Shown piece after piece: positions 1 to 8,464 of a stretch of 13,153 nucleotides of DNA. Under the pieces are notes generated by a model. That model ran no database searches, had not been told where the DNA came from, and saw only the letters and a program-made list of their open reading frames with translations. The DNA lies in assembly GCA_025349905.2 (NCBI GenBank), contig MU625044.1:1-13153 (forward strand). Reading direction: 5' to 3'. The translations under genes and the position numbers were made by a program. How positions within the stretch are numbered: position 1 is the stretch's first letter; every line of letters begins with the position of its first letter. The DNA comes from Blastocladiella britannica. Lineage: Eukaryota > Blastocladiomycota > Blastocladiomycetes > Blastocladiales > Blastocladiaceae.

Positions 1-12
1 AAAAAAACATAG

Positions 13-674
13 AATCCGAGCTGGTAGTGGAACGACGCCGGCAAACGCGCGCATCGATCTTGCTCGACACGGCCGCCCACCGCTCGGCCGCGATGCCGAA
101 TGGTCCTCCCTCGGCGCCGTTGACTCGGCAGCCGACCGATCCCATGTACGGCGACTCGCCCTTGGCAGCCCCACCGCGGGGTCTGTCGCCGGTCCCTCCG
201 TCGCCGACGCCGCCGTTCGAGTCCGACGTGGGTGGTGGTGCGTCGCGCACGGGCGCGCCCCCCGCGTCGGTCGGGTCTGGTCGCCGGTACGACCGCGGCG
301 CCATGGGTGCCGGTGGTGCGCTGGAGAGTCCAGTCGGGTCGTTTGCGGACGGATCGCTGGCGCCCACCACGGTGCGCACGCCGTCGCCCGCGCCGCCCCG
401 CAGTCACTCGTCGTCGCCGCGCGGTCCGTTACTGGGCCCATCGTCGACCCCGGTGCCGCCACGGCCCTTGGCTGCTGCTCCTGCTCCCCCGAGTGGCGCT
501 TTGCCTCCACTGCCGCCGCCGTCGCCGCGTCCACCCACTGCCACGACAACACTTGCACCGGTTGCTCCCGTCATTGGTGGGGCCGGCATCGGTGCGCCAA
601 AATCGCCCGACCACCTGCGCATGCAGTTTGATCAACTACTGACGCAGCTGGCCATTGCGGCTGAGGAAAAGTAA
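13..674 (+). CDS. 3' part of a Pro/Ser-rich low-complexity protein, unrecognised
   Basis: Partial gene: the start lies outside the window. The reading frame is open from the left edge to a TAA at 672-674. The first bases read A-rich then CATAG, which looks like an intron 3' end, so I place the exon start at base 13 (phase 1). If the frame is instead continuous to the edge, the protein simply extends further. The visible part, about 220 residues, opens with a charged, helix-like stretch (SELVVERRRQTRASILLDTA). A long Pro/Ser/Ala/Gly-rich segment follows, almost certainly disordered, and the protein ends in a short amphipathic segment (HLRMQFDQLLTQLAIAAEEK). Third codon positions are strongly G/C, as in the firm genes nearby. 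I recognise no domain and propose no function. Two antisense and one +2-frame open stretches in the same interval are shadows of this GC-rich repeat-like coding. Confidence 0.6.
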
Positions 675-744
675 AAGATTATAATACAAACACGTTGGAA
701 TGACGCTATCGTACGATCGCACACGCGGACACAATGATTTCGGC

Positions 745-750
745 TATAAA
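745..750 (+). promoter_or_regulatory. TATA box of the Hsp70-like gene
   Basis: A perfect TATAAA sits 69 nt before the ATG at 819. The usual TATA-to-start distance would put transcription initiation near 775-780 and give a 5' leader of about 40 nt, which fits the compact spacing (144 nt) between this gene and the stop of the gene upstream. This is inference from motif and position only. Confidence 0.4.
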
Positions 751-818
751 ACGACCATTTCTCTTTCATTTCGCGTACCCACCCATTCTCGTCATAAAGC
801 ACCTCAATACATACCATA

Positions 819-2983
819 ATGACCCAAGACAAGCGCACCGTCTCGATTGGTAGGACCTGAGAGTCACTCGGTTTTCCATAAATGCCGACGTAGAGCTGAC
901 CAAAATTAAACAGACTTTGGGACGAGCCATTCGGGCTTTGCGTTTGCATCCAAGGAGCTGTCGATGCAAACGATCCAGCCGGGCCAAATCATGTCGTTCT
1001 TGAACATCAAGGGCACCTGGCCCGATGCCACGTCGTCGTTTTACCCGAAAACACGCACCGCCATGCTGTACGATGCCGCCACCGCCACCATTTCGTCGTG
1101 GGGCAATACTGCGTCCAAGAAGGCGCTGGACTTGACGGGCGGCGACGATGCCACCAAACTGTACATTGACCGGGTCAAGCTGCTGCTGGACGAGACGTGG
1201 GCGGCCTCGGATGCGGGCAAGAACTTATTGGCGCGGCTGGGCCGGCAGCCCGAGGATATCATTGCTGATTACTTGCTCAAGATTGCCGAAACGTGTGTGG
1301 ATGAGCTGGAGGCGCTGGACGGTCGGTGCGTGTAGTTTATTTTCCTCTGTAAGAAAGCGTCATTGACGGATATATAACAGCAAGGTCCAATACAAGGACA
1401 TTCACTGGGTGCTGACGGTGCCAGCCATGTGGTCGCCGCGGTCCAAGGCAATGATGCGCGATGCCATGTTCCGCGCCAAGCTGATCACCACGCTCCAGTC
1501 CGAAGACTTGATCCTGTGCCTGGAGCCCGAAGCGGCGCTGCTGTCCGTCGCCTTTACGTCCAGCGAAATCACCGCCGGCGACAACATTTTGGTTCTCGAT
1601 TGCGGTTCGCTTACCTTTTTTTTTTTTTCTTTTCAACCATTTACGTCGATCACTGAATATGACATTAACAGGCGGCGGCACGATCGATCTGTCGGCCTTT
1701 TCGATGAAAAAATCGACCCAGGAGGGCGGCAGGAACCAGTTCAAGTTTGACGAGCTGACGCGCGGCCGCGGCGTGGTGAAAGGGTCGGTAGTGCTAGACA
1801 TGGAGTTTGAACAGCACTTGGCGTCGATCCTGGGCATCGAAGAGTGGAAGGTGATTCGCAACGACGCCGGGTCATGGGCCAAGATGCTCTACGAGTGGGA
1901 GAACCTCAAGACGCGGTTCGAGGGCAGCGACTTGGGCAACTCGGAGGTGTCAATCCCACGCGCAGCGTTCACGGCGCTCAAGCGCGCTGGGTTCAAGAAG
2001 GTCAAGGACATGCTCCTGGACTACAACGCCGCGGTGCTCTCCAACGACGAGTGCGATATCGACAATGCGCTGGTGATCCCGACCCGAGTGCTCAAACAGC
2101 TGTTTGACAATGTGGTCATTGATATTTTGGCCGTCACTGAGGAAATGCTCAAGGATTGCGCTACCAAGGGCCCACAGTCGCGCATCAATAAGGTCGTGTG
2201 TGTCGGCGGATTCTGCAACAACAAGTATGATCCATTTTTATTGCATTGTTTAGAGTGTGCTCACCTCTTGATTTGGAATCAATAGATACCTGGTCAGCTC
2301 TGTCCGTTCCATGATCAACGCCAAATACCCAGGAGTTCAGACGGTCGTTCCGCCCAGTCCCGGCTCGGCCGTGCTGTATGGAGCAGCATTGTTTGGTTCG
2401 TTCACATTTTCTTTTACGCAACAAATCGAAAATCTCATAATACAAATATACTTAAAGGAACATCCCCATCGATCGTCTCCTCCCGCGTCCTCCGGTACAC
2501 GTTTGGCATTTCGGCCGGCATGCTGTGGTCGCACGCGCACTTTGGCGACGTGGAGCAGTACAACTCGTACACGGACCCACGCGGCAACCTGCGCATTCGC
2601 GGCGGGTTCTCGGTGTTTGCCAGCAAGGACCAGGAGCTCGAGGCCAACAAGATCATTTCCGAGACTTTCAGCGTACCATCGGCCACCACCCGCACGCTCA
2701 CCATCAGCGTGTATCTGTCGGAATCGGGGGCGCCCAAGACCATCCGTGAGCCTGGGTGCCGGCTGCTGGGCGACATTGACATTCCGGTGACTCCGGGCGA
2801 GGAATACTGGAATTACGACGTAGAAGTAAAGGTGTGCATTCCTTACTTATTTTTCCATTTTGGATCAAGAGACTCACGAGCTTTTGTTTGATCCAGTTCC
2901 ACTTTGGAAGTTCGGAAATCTCGGTCAGCGTACGGGACTCGCAGTCGAACATGGAGCGCCAGCGGAGTATCAATTATGAGTAG
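819..2983 (+). CDS. HSPA12-type Hsp70-like ATPase, seven exons
   Basis: Exons by GT-AG joins: 819-849, 914-1325, 1381-1604, 1672-2224, 2286-2395, 2458-2831, 2897-2983. They give 1,791 nt, or 596 aa. The model is supported by Hsp70 ATPase motifs, two of them rebuilt exactly across splice joins. Phosphate-1 is DFGTSHSG (from residue 11, Asp split by intron 1). Phosphate-2 is DCGGGTID (from residue 221, split by intron 3). The adenosine motif is VGGF (400-403), followed by PSPGSAVLYGAALFG across intron 5. The early WPD...YPKTRTAMLY stretch and the C-terminal beta segment EVEVKFHFGSSEISVSVRD match the HSPA12/atypical Hsp70 family rather than canonical Hsp70. The linker, substrate-binding domain and EEVD tail of cytosolic Hsp70 are absent. 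The family is about 600-680 aa long. It probably binds ATP as a chaperone-like or signalling ATPase, but its partner is unknown. Introns are 55-67 nt. Confidence 0.9.
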
Positions 2984-4023
2984 AATATCAAGTGTCTTTT
3001 GCATTCACTTGAGTTTTCTGTGTTGCGGGCATTGGAGCAAATCTCGGCGTGCTTAGTTTTCGAATCGTCGACGACTTTCCCAACACGAACTTTCCTTGAT
3101 GCCAACGTCGTCGATCAGGATCAGAACGATTTCCCTCCGAATGGTGCAGCAGCTGTTAGTTGGCCGTTCCCGGGTGCTGTCTTTGTGATTGTGGTCTTGG
3201 TCGGTTGTGCGATTCCGTCAAAAGCAATGGGCCAGACATGTGAGCCTTGCTGCTGGCTGAGACGAGAGCGCGTCAAGGACGATCGCGACTGTGAACGGGT
3301 TGAGTGCTCCATCGTGCAAATGCAGCGCGCGCGATCGGACCTGCCCGTACCGTTTGGCAGGTCCAGGATGGAGAAAAAGTACCGGCGGCCCTGGGCTGCC
3401 AGCAAGTTGGTGTATGCCGGGTTCCAAGATGAGTTTGCGCTGGGTCGATCGTACTCATTCCAATCAGCATAAACCGGACCGTGCCAACATCCCGTCCATG
3501 ATCGTGCCGCGCTCTGTTTTGCCGTCCTCGGCCGATCAGTTTCACCCAGTAGACTGTTTGAATTTGCGGGCAGTCAGAATTGCCCGGCCTCCGCCAGGGC
3601 ATATCCGTTGTGGATTCCAAGTCCGGCGTCGTGTGCCAGAAAACGAGGGCTGCATACTTTTTTCCCAAGTACAGGTCCGCATATAATGAATTGAAAATTT
3701 TGAAACTTTTGTTTGCGGACCACGGATTGGAGTCCCACATGATCCGACGAATACGCCACAGAAATCCACGCGGGTTTATGTTTTTTAAGCTCAAAAATAC
3801 CGTAAAAAAACTGGCGTGGTTTTCCAAGAAAATCTGCGCCAACCCGCGCTAGCGCGCGTTCTTGAGCAAAAAAAAAACCTGGCCAAGCAGGGTATGGCAA
3901 GGTCAGAAACAGCAAAAGGTACAAATAGCAGCCCAGGATCCCTCCATCTTGCATCCACTCGCATACACACACACAAGTTCCCTTACATAAAAGCTAGAAA
4001 ACCAAAAGACCCACTAGACAAAG
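2984..4023. other. 1-kb gap with no confident gene; holds the fungalysin promoter
   Basis: Between the Hsp70-like stop and the fungalysin ATG the sequence is visibly less GC-rich and lacks the G/C third-position pattern of the flanking genes. Open stretches occur on both strands: + 2999-3472, + 3291-3686, - 3273-3842, and one - frame open from 3972 to 3121 except for a single TGA at 3574-3576. None gives a protein I recognise, and they overlap each other antisense. The right end should contain the fungalysin promoter. It has a short CA run (about 3966-3974), a weak TATA-like CATAAAAG (3986-3993) and an A-rich leader ending CAAAGATGACC. It could be a decayed gene, a lineage-specific gene or plain intergenic DNA; the sequence alone does not decide. 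Confidence 0.5.
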
Positions 4024-6057
4024 ATGACCAAGCTCATTGCTCTTGCTGCGACTCTTGTCGCGATCGCTCAGATCGCCGCCGCTGCTCCCGGTGCGACTCC
4101 TTCCAAGGCTGTGATCAAGGCCGGTAGTCGCAAGCGCGTGAACCCCAAGGTCGCGCACAAGTCGTTCACCTCCACTTCGTCGGCCAAGGGCACCGTCAAC
4201 GCGTTCGCGGCTCCGGGCAAGCCCGAAGACGTGGCCACCAAGTTTGTGGCCGCGCAGCTCAACATCCCTGCCTCGGACTTCCGCATCTCGGACATTGTCC
4301 CACTGTCCAACGGCGGATCGGCCGTGCACTTGCGCCAAGTGATCAACGGGCTCGACGTGGCCAACGGCAACATCAACGTCAATGTCGACTCTCACGGCCG
4401 TGTGATCTCGTTCGGCGACGCGTTCTTCCGTGGTGCTCGCCCGGCTGCCCCGCCGACCACTGTCGCCCCGGGGCAGGTGCACACCACTGCCGCGGCCACC
4501 AAGGTGTCGCCCCAGTCTGGGTTTGAGAAGCTCGCTGCTGCGGTTGGTCTGTCGCTGGACGGCAAGAAGATCGACGTGCAGCCGGCGGTGTCGGTGCAGT
4601 CGGTTGGCGGCAAGCCCGTGCAAAAGAAGTGGACCATCAAGACCGACGCCGCCAAGTCGGACGTGCCCGTCAAGTACGCGTACATTCAAAACGGCGATGA
4701 GCTCAAGCTCGTGTACAACTACGCCGTGGAGCTCGACAACGCTTGGTACGCTATCCTTTACATCTACTGAGACTTGAATCCAAACTAATAAAACTGGAAA
4801 AACAAAAGGTACAACGCACACGTCGACGCCACCACCGGTACCGTCGAGCACATTGCCGACTGGGTCGCCGACTCAACCTACTCGGGCGTGCCCGTGGGAC
4901 AGGTCAGTCCCGCCGACGGCGGCCTCAAGACCGTGACCGCGCAGATTGGCGGCGTGATTGACAAGACCGCGTCCCCGCTCGGCTGGCACGCGCAGAGCAC
5001 CACCAAGAAGTTCACCGACACTCGCGGCAACAACGTATACGCGCAGGACAACCCGACCGGCGGCGACTCGTGGATCAACAACAAGCGTCCCGACGGTGGG
5101 TCGGCGCTGGACTTTACCAAGTATAAGCCGGTGCTGACCAAGGCGCCCAAGACGTACTCGCTCGGGTCCACCGCGCAGCTGTTCCTGGTCGTCAACCAGG
5201 TGCACGACATCACCTACCACTACGGGTTCGACGAGGCGTCGGGCAACTTCCAGGAGAACAACTTTGGTAAGGGCGGCGCCGGCACCGACGCGGTGATTGC
5301 CAACGCCCAGGACGGGTCCGGTACCAACAACGCCAACTTTGCGACCCCGCCCGACGGTCAGCGCGGCCAGATGCGCATGTACGTCTTTGACCAGACCAAC
5401 CCAGGCCGCGACGGTACCCTCGACACGGGTGTCCCGATCCACGAGTACGGACACGGTGTCTCCAACCGTCTGACTGGTGGACCGTCCAACACCGACTGCC
5501 TGAACGACGGCGAGTCCGGCGGTATGGGCGAGGGCTGGTCGGACATGCTGGCGCTGGTGCTCAACTTCAAGAAGACCGACACCCGCTCCACCACCACTCC
5601 GATGGGCGCGTACGTGATGGGCAACACCGCGGGCATCCGCACGTACCCGTACTCGAGCGACACGTCGGTCAACCCGACCATGTACTCGTACCTGGCCAAC
5701 TCGGACTACAACGAGGTGCACATGGCCGGCGAGGTGTGGGTCGCCAACCTGTGGGAAGTGTACTGGAACCTGCGCGACAAACTCGGTGCCTCGTCGGATC
5801 TGCGCACCGGCGTGTCATCGGGCAAGGGTGACGCGACGTTCCTCCAGATCATGCTCGACGGCATGAAGTTGCAGCCGTGCAACCCGACCTTCATTGACGC
5901 GCGTGACGCCATCGTCCAGGCCGAGCAGAACCTGACCGGCGGCAAGTACAAGTGCGACGTGTGGGCTGGATTCGCTGCCCGCGGTCTCGGTGTCAACGCT
6001 GGCGATGCCAACGCCGGGTACACTGACTCGAGTGATGTGCCGTCCGAGTGCCAGTAA
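4024..6057 (+). CDS. Fungalysin, secreted M36 zinc metalloprotease
   Basis: Two exons, 4024-4745 and 4809-6057, with a 63-nt intron (GTACGC...AAAAG), give 656 aa. The join splits a Trp codon and restores DNAWYNAHVDATTG, a sequence typical of this family before the mature domain. Residues 1 to about 20 are a signal peptide (Ala/Leu-rich after MTK). About 65-137 is the FTP propeptide, which acts as chaperone and inhibitor. The catalytic domain fills roughly 300-650. The zinc site is complete: HEYGH at 452-456 (two His ligands and the catalytic Glu453) and the third ligand Glu482 in GMGEGWSD. The surrounding GVSNRLTGG is the fungalysin signature. The enzyme should be exported as a zymogen, self-process, and degrade extracellular protein for nutrition or host or substrate invasion. 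The family is often expanded in zoosporic fungi. No missing residues or frameshifts are seen. It lies tail-to-tail with the next gene, 36 nt between stops. Confidence 0.95.
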
Positions 6058-6093
6058 ATCTTTTTTGCAAATACAAGCCCATTCAGAATACAT

Positions 6094-6625
6094 TCAGTCC
6101 CACAAGGTCTTGCGCTTGATCTTCTTGATCTCGCGCATCGTCTCCTTCTCCTTTCGGGTCTCCAACTTCTCGCGGACAATCTGCGCGCGTTGCGAGAGCT
6201 TCTTTTTCTTGATGGTCTTTTGTTTCACGGAGTTAATGCCACCCGTGGGCTTTTTGGCCGATGACGATGGTACCTCGGAGACGTCGTCTTCCCACTCGTT
6301 CGAGGCGCTGGCGGCGCCCAGAGTCCATGTTGTTGGCGCAGGGGTGGTTTCCACGTCCATTGCATCGTCCATGTCCACATCGTCGTTGCTCTTTTTGCCC
6401 TTCTTGCCAGCAGCCTTGGCCGAATTTTTGCCAGTTACCACGGTCGCTGGCGATGATTGCGCGGTTTTCTTCCGTTCCAGTTCCTTTTCGTGCTTGGCCT
6501 GCTCCCATGGCGTGGTGGGTTTGTACCGAACTAACCAGGGAAAATGAATGCCAATGTTTTTTTTTTTCGCCCTCGGATTACGAGGATACCAACGTACTGG
6601 CGCCCTTTTGCTTTGCCTTGCCCAT
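6094..6625 (-). CDS. Small Lys-rich protein, possibly nucleolar; family unknown
   Basis: Two exons on the minus strand, 6625-6598 and 6530-6094, with a 67-nt intron (donor GTACGT, acceptor GGTTAG), give 154 aa. I chose the ATG at 6625 because it has a good context (CACAATGG) and MGKAKQKGA joins in frame to IRYKPTTPWEQAKHEKELER. The unspliced frame would run upstream to 6708, into the end of QTRT2. The protein is highly charged. A basic N-terminus is followed by a Lys/Gly-rich stretch, a short acidic stretch (DDVDMDDAMD), a Trp-containing middle part, and a C-terminal Lys/Arg/Glu helix of about 45 residues (KKKKLSQRAQIVREKLETRK and onward) ending KRKTLWD. This composition suggests a nuclear or nucleolar protein such as a ribosome-assembly factor (Alb1-like at most). 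That is a guess from composition; I do not recognise the family. It lies 79 nt downstream of the QTRT2 stop on the same strand. Confidence 0.7.
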
Positions 6626-6633
6626 TGTGTGAT

Positions 6634-6651
6634 AATACTTTGAATACTTTG
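6634..6651 (-). repeat. Two perfect tandem copies of a 9-mer before the small-protein gene
   Basis: AATACTTTG occurs twice back to back on the + strand (6634-6642 and 6643-6651), read as CAAAGTATT twice upstream of the minus-strand ATG at 6625. It lies in the 79-nt spacer between two same-strand genes and so falls in the promoter or leader of the downstream gene. Confidence 0.8.
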
Positions 6652-6704
6652 AAATTTTTGCGAAAGAGTTGCACACGCATCACGCCGTTCGTAGCCGACT
6701 GCAA

Positions 6705-8397
6705 TCAAGCACTGCTGCTCTCATGGCGCTTGCGCGGAGGCCCCTCGATCCCAGCCGACGTGTCGCCCTCCAATCGCCTCCGCTTAACGGGCAACGCGTC
6801 CGGCGTGGCCGGTCGGTCCGGCACCACCCCATCCTGGCCCACAACCACCTATTGTTCATCAAATGAGTAACATCATTAAAAATGTAAATGAAATGCGCGT
6901 ACCAGTCCATTCTCGGCCAGGATCTTGTTTTGCAGCGGTACCACATGCGCCTCGTACATGGCCAGCCAGGTGTCGATGCGAGATTGCACTAAATCTTCTG
7001 AAGAAGTTGAAGACGACGCAGAGTCGATCGCGGCGCGGATCGAGGCCAAAAAGAGCTCCAGCTGGTGCAGGTTGTGACTGAAATCAATCAATCAAAAAAT
7101 GAAATGGTTTTGTGAGTTGTTTTTCCTGCAACAACACAAAAAGTGAAAAGGCAAGGACATACATTGCCAGCAATGTCCACCCGAGCATTTCGTGGCAGTC
7201 GAGCAAGTGGTACACGTAAGCGCGGTTGTGGTTGGCGCAAGCCCAGCACGGGCACTGCGAAGGAGCGCTACCGATAAGAGGATCAGAGCTAGTACGCATT
7301 GACTCGTCCCACAGCGAAAACACCGCATTGGCGTCGGGAGTCGGGCGGTTCAAGTCAAGGTTCCAAGCCCATCCAGCAGATGCCAGTGTGAACGTGGCGG
7401 CGCTCGAGAACATATCGGCCACGTGCAAGTGGCGGGCCATGGCATCGGGCGTGTACACCGACAGCGCGTATCGCGGAAGCGTCGGTGGGAGCAGCGGGGC
7501 CACTGGGTTCAAGTCCGCCAGCGCCGGTGCGTCCAGCACGAACCCAGACACTTTGGACGCGCGGTCGGCCATGAGCCGGGCAGCGGCAACTAAGTCAGAT
7601 GGCGTGTACCCCGAGACGGTGGCCCACAGAGGCGGCTGAGGGGTATCCGATTCTTGATCGCGAATGGCCAGGCACGCGTCAAGGTACGCAGCGGACCGGA
7701 CCACGGCTCGAGACGCGATTTTGCGCGAGACATTAGCCCCAGGAAGCAGCACGTGCGCGGGCACTGCGGCCAGGTCGGGCGCTCCGCGTTCTACTACCCG
7801 CATCCACCATGCCGGGGTCACCTTTTGCAGTCCCCGGTGAGTACGGGCCAGCACATGGTCGTTGCCGTGGGTCATCGCACGTGGCGGCGCCTGCGGGTCG
7901 TCGAGCGCCGCGTCGCGCAGCGTCAGCAAGTGGAACGCGTCGTGCAAGTTGGCAAACTGCCGCAGCGTGCCCGGGTACTGGTTTGCGGACTGGTCCAGGT
8001 CAGTGTCCCCGGGAAAGTGCTTGAGCATGCGCTCGGCCGATAAATCCACCATGTGCGCTCCCGGCGGGGAAACCAGGTGCAGCGTGTCGTGGGTCAAGTG
8101 CGGGACCAGCAAGCGGCGCGAGTGCACCAGCAGGCCCGGAGTGTCGATGCGGCCGCGCAGCTCGGCACCCGACGCGACTCCTGGTGGCAGCATCGTTTTT
8201 GAACCATTCTTATTGGGGGCGGCAACAGCGGCAGGAGCACGCGTCAGGGCCAGAGACCCGCGACGGAAAGCTGAAGGTGAGGTCGATTTGAGAGCAAAAG
8301 CGTAGGTGGCAAGACGCGTGGGCATGGCAGAGGCGTGCAAGGGCGGCGGAGCAAAGTCGGGGCCGGGGTTGTCGGTGGGCGGGGCACAGGCGTCCAT
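6705..8397 (-). CDS. QTRT2: Queuine tRNA-ribosyltransferase accessory subunit 2
   Basis: Three exons on the minus strand, 8397-7163, 7077-6903 and 6848-6705, with introns of 85 and 54 nt, give 517 aa. The non-catalytic partner QTRT1 pairs with this subunit to exchange guanine for queuine at the wobble base of GUN-anticodon tRNAs. Family marks: the N-terminal strand and TPGLL...VPHLTHDTLHLV; LSVYTPD; and the zinc site CPCWAC (Cys382, Cys384, Cys387) with AYVYHLL and His413 in LAIHNLHQLE. The first intron falls between the Cys cluster and this His, and splicing restores the 26-residue spacing seen in the human protein. The human protein is 415 aa; the extra length lies at both ends. Met25 (ATG at 8325) matches the usual family start and may be the true start; the first ATG adds 24 Pro-rich residues. 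The last exon encodes a 47-residue tail with basic clusters KRRR and PRKRH, like a nuclear-import signal. Confidence 0.9.
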
Positions 8398-8464
8398 TTC
8401 TTTGCAGTGCGGCAGATGGGAAAAGCTCTTTCACTCAACGCACATCGCATTCATTTCAAACGAA
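8398..8464. promoter_or_regulatory. Shared divergent promoter between QTRT2 and the PQ-loop gene
   Basis: The two genes are head-to-head with only 67 nt between the outermost ATGs (139 nt if QTRT2 starts at Met25). The spacer must hold both leaders and any bidirectional promoter. I see no TATA box on either strand; it is moderately pyrimidine-rich. The tightness is an argument for the downstream QTRT2 start. Confidence 0.5.

Noticed and set aside
232..642. Arg-rich 136-codon frame on + and antisense frames over the first gene
   Set aside because: Shadow of the Pro/Ser-rich frame: GC-rich codons read one base off give long Arg/Pro/His runs without natural composition.
2380..2400. GGTTCG matches as tRNA B boxes (here, at 1604 and elsewhere)
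   Set aside because: No A box or cloverleaf around them; these are splice donor regions or coding sequence.
3840..3860. GC palindrome (GCGCGCTAGCGCGC-like) in the gap as a terminator or transposon end
   Set aside because: Single short palindrome with no matching inverted partner or target duplication nearby, and hairpin terminators are not expected in a nuclear genome.
4430..4777. Arg/Ser/Pro-rich + frame and long antisense frames (3994-4851, 4873-5721) over the fungalysin gene
   Set aside because: Out-of-frame reads of a strongly GC3-biased gene; Val/His/Arg/Gly-rich proteins with no motif.
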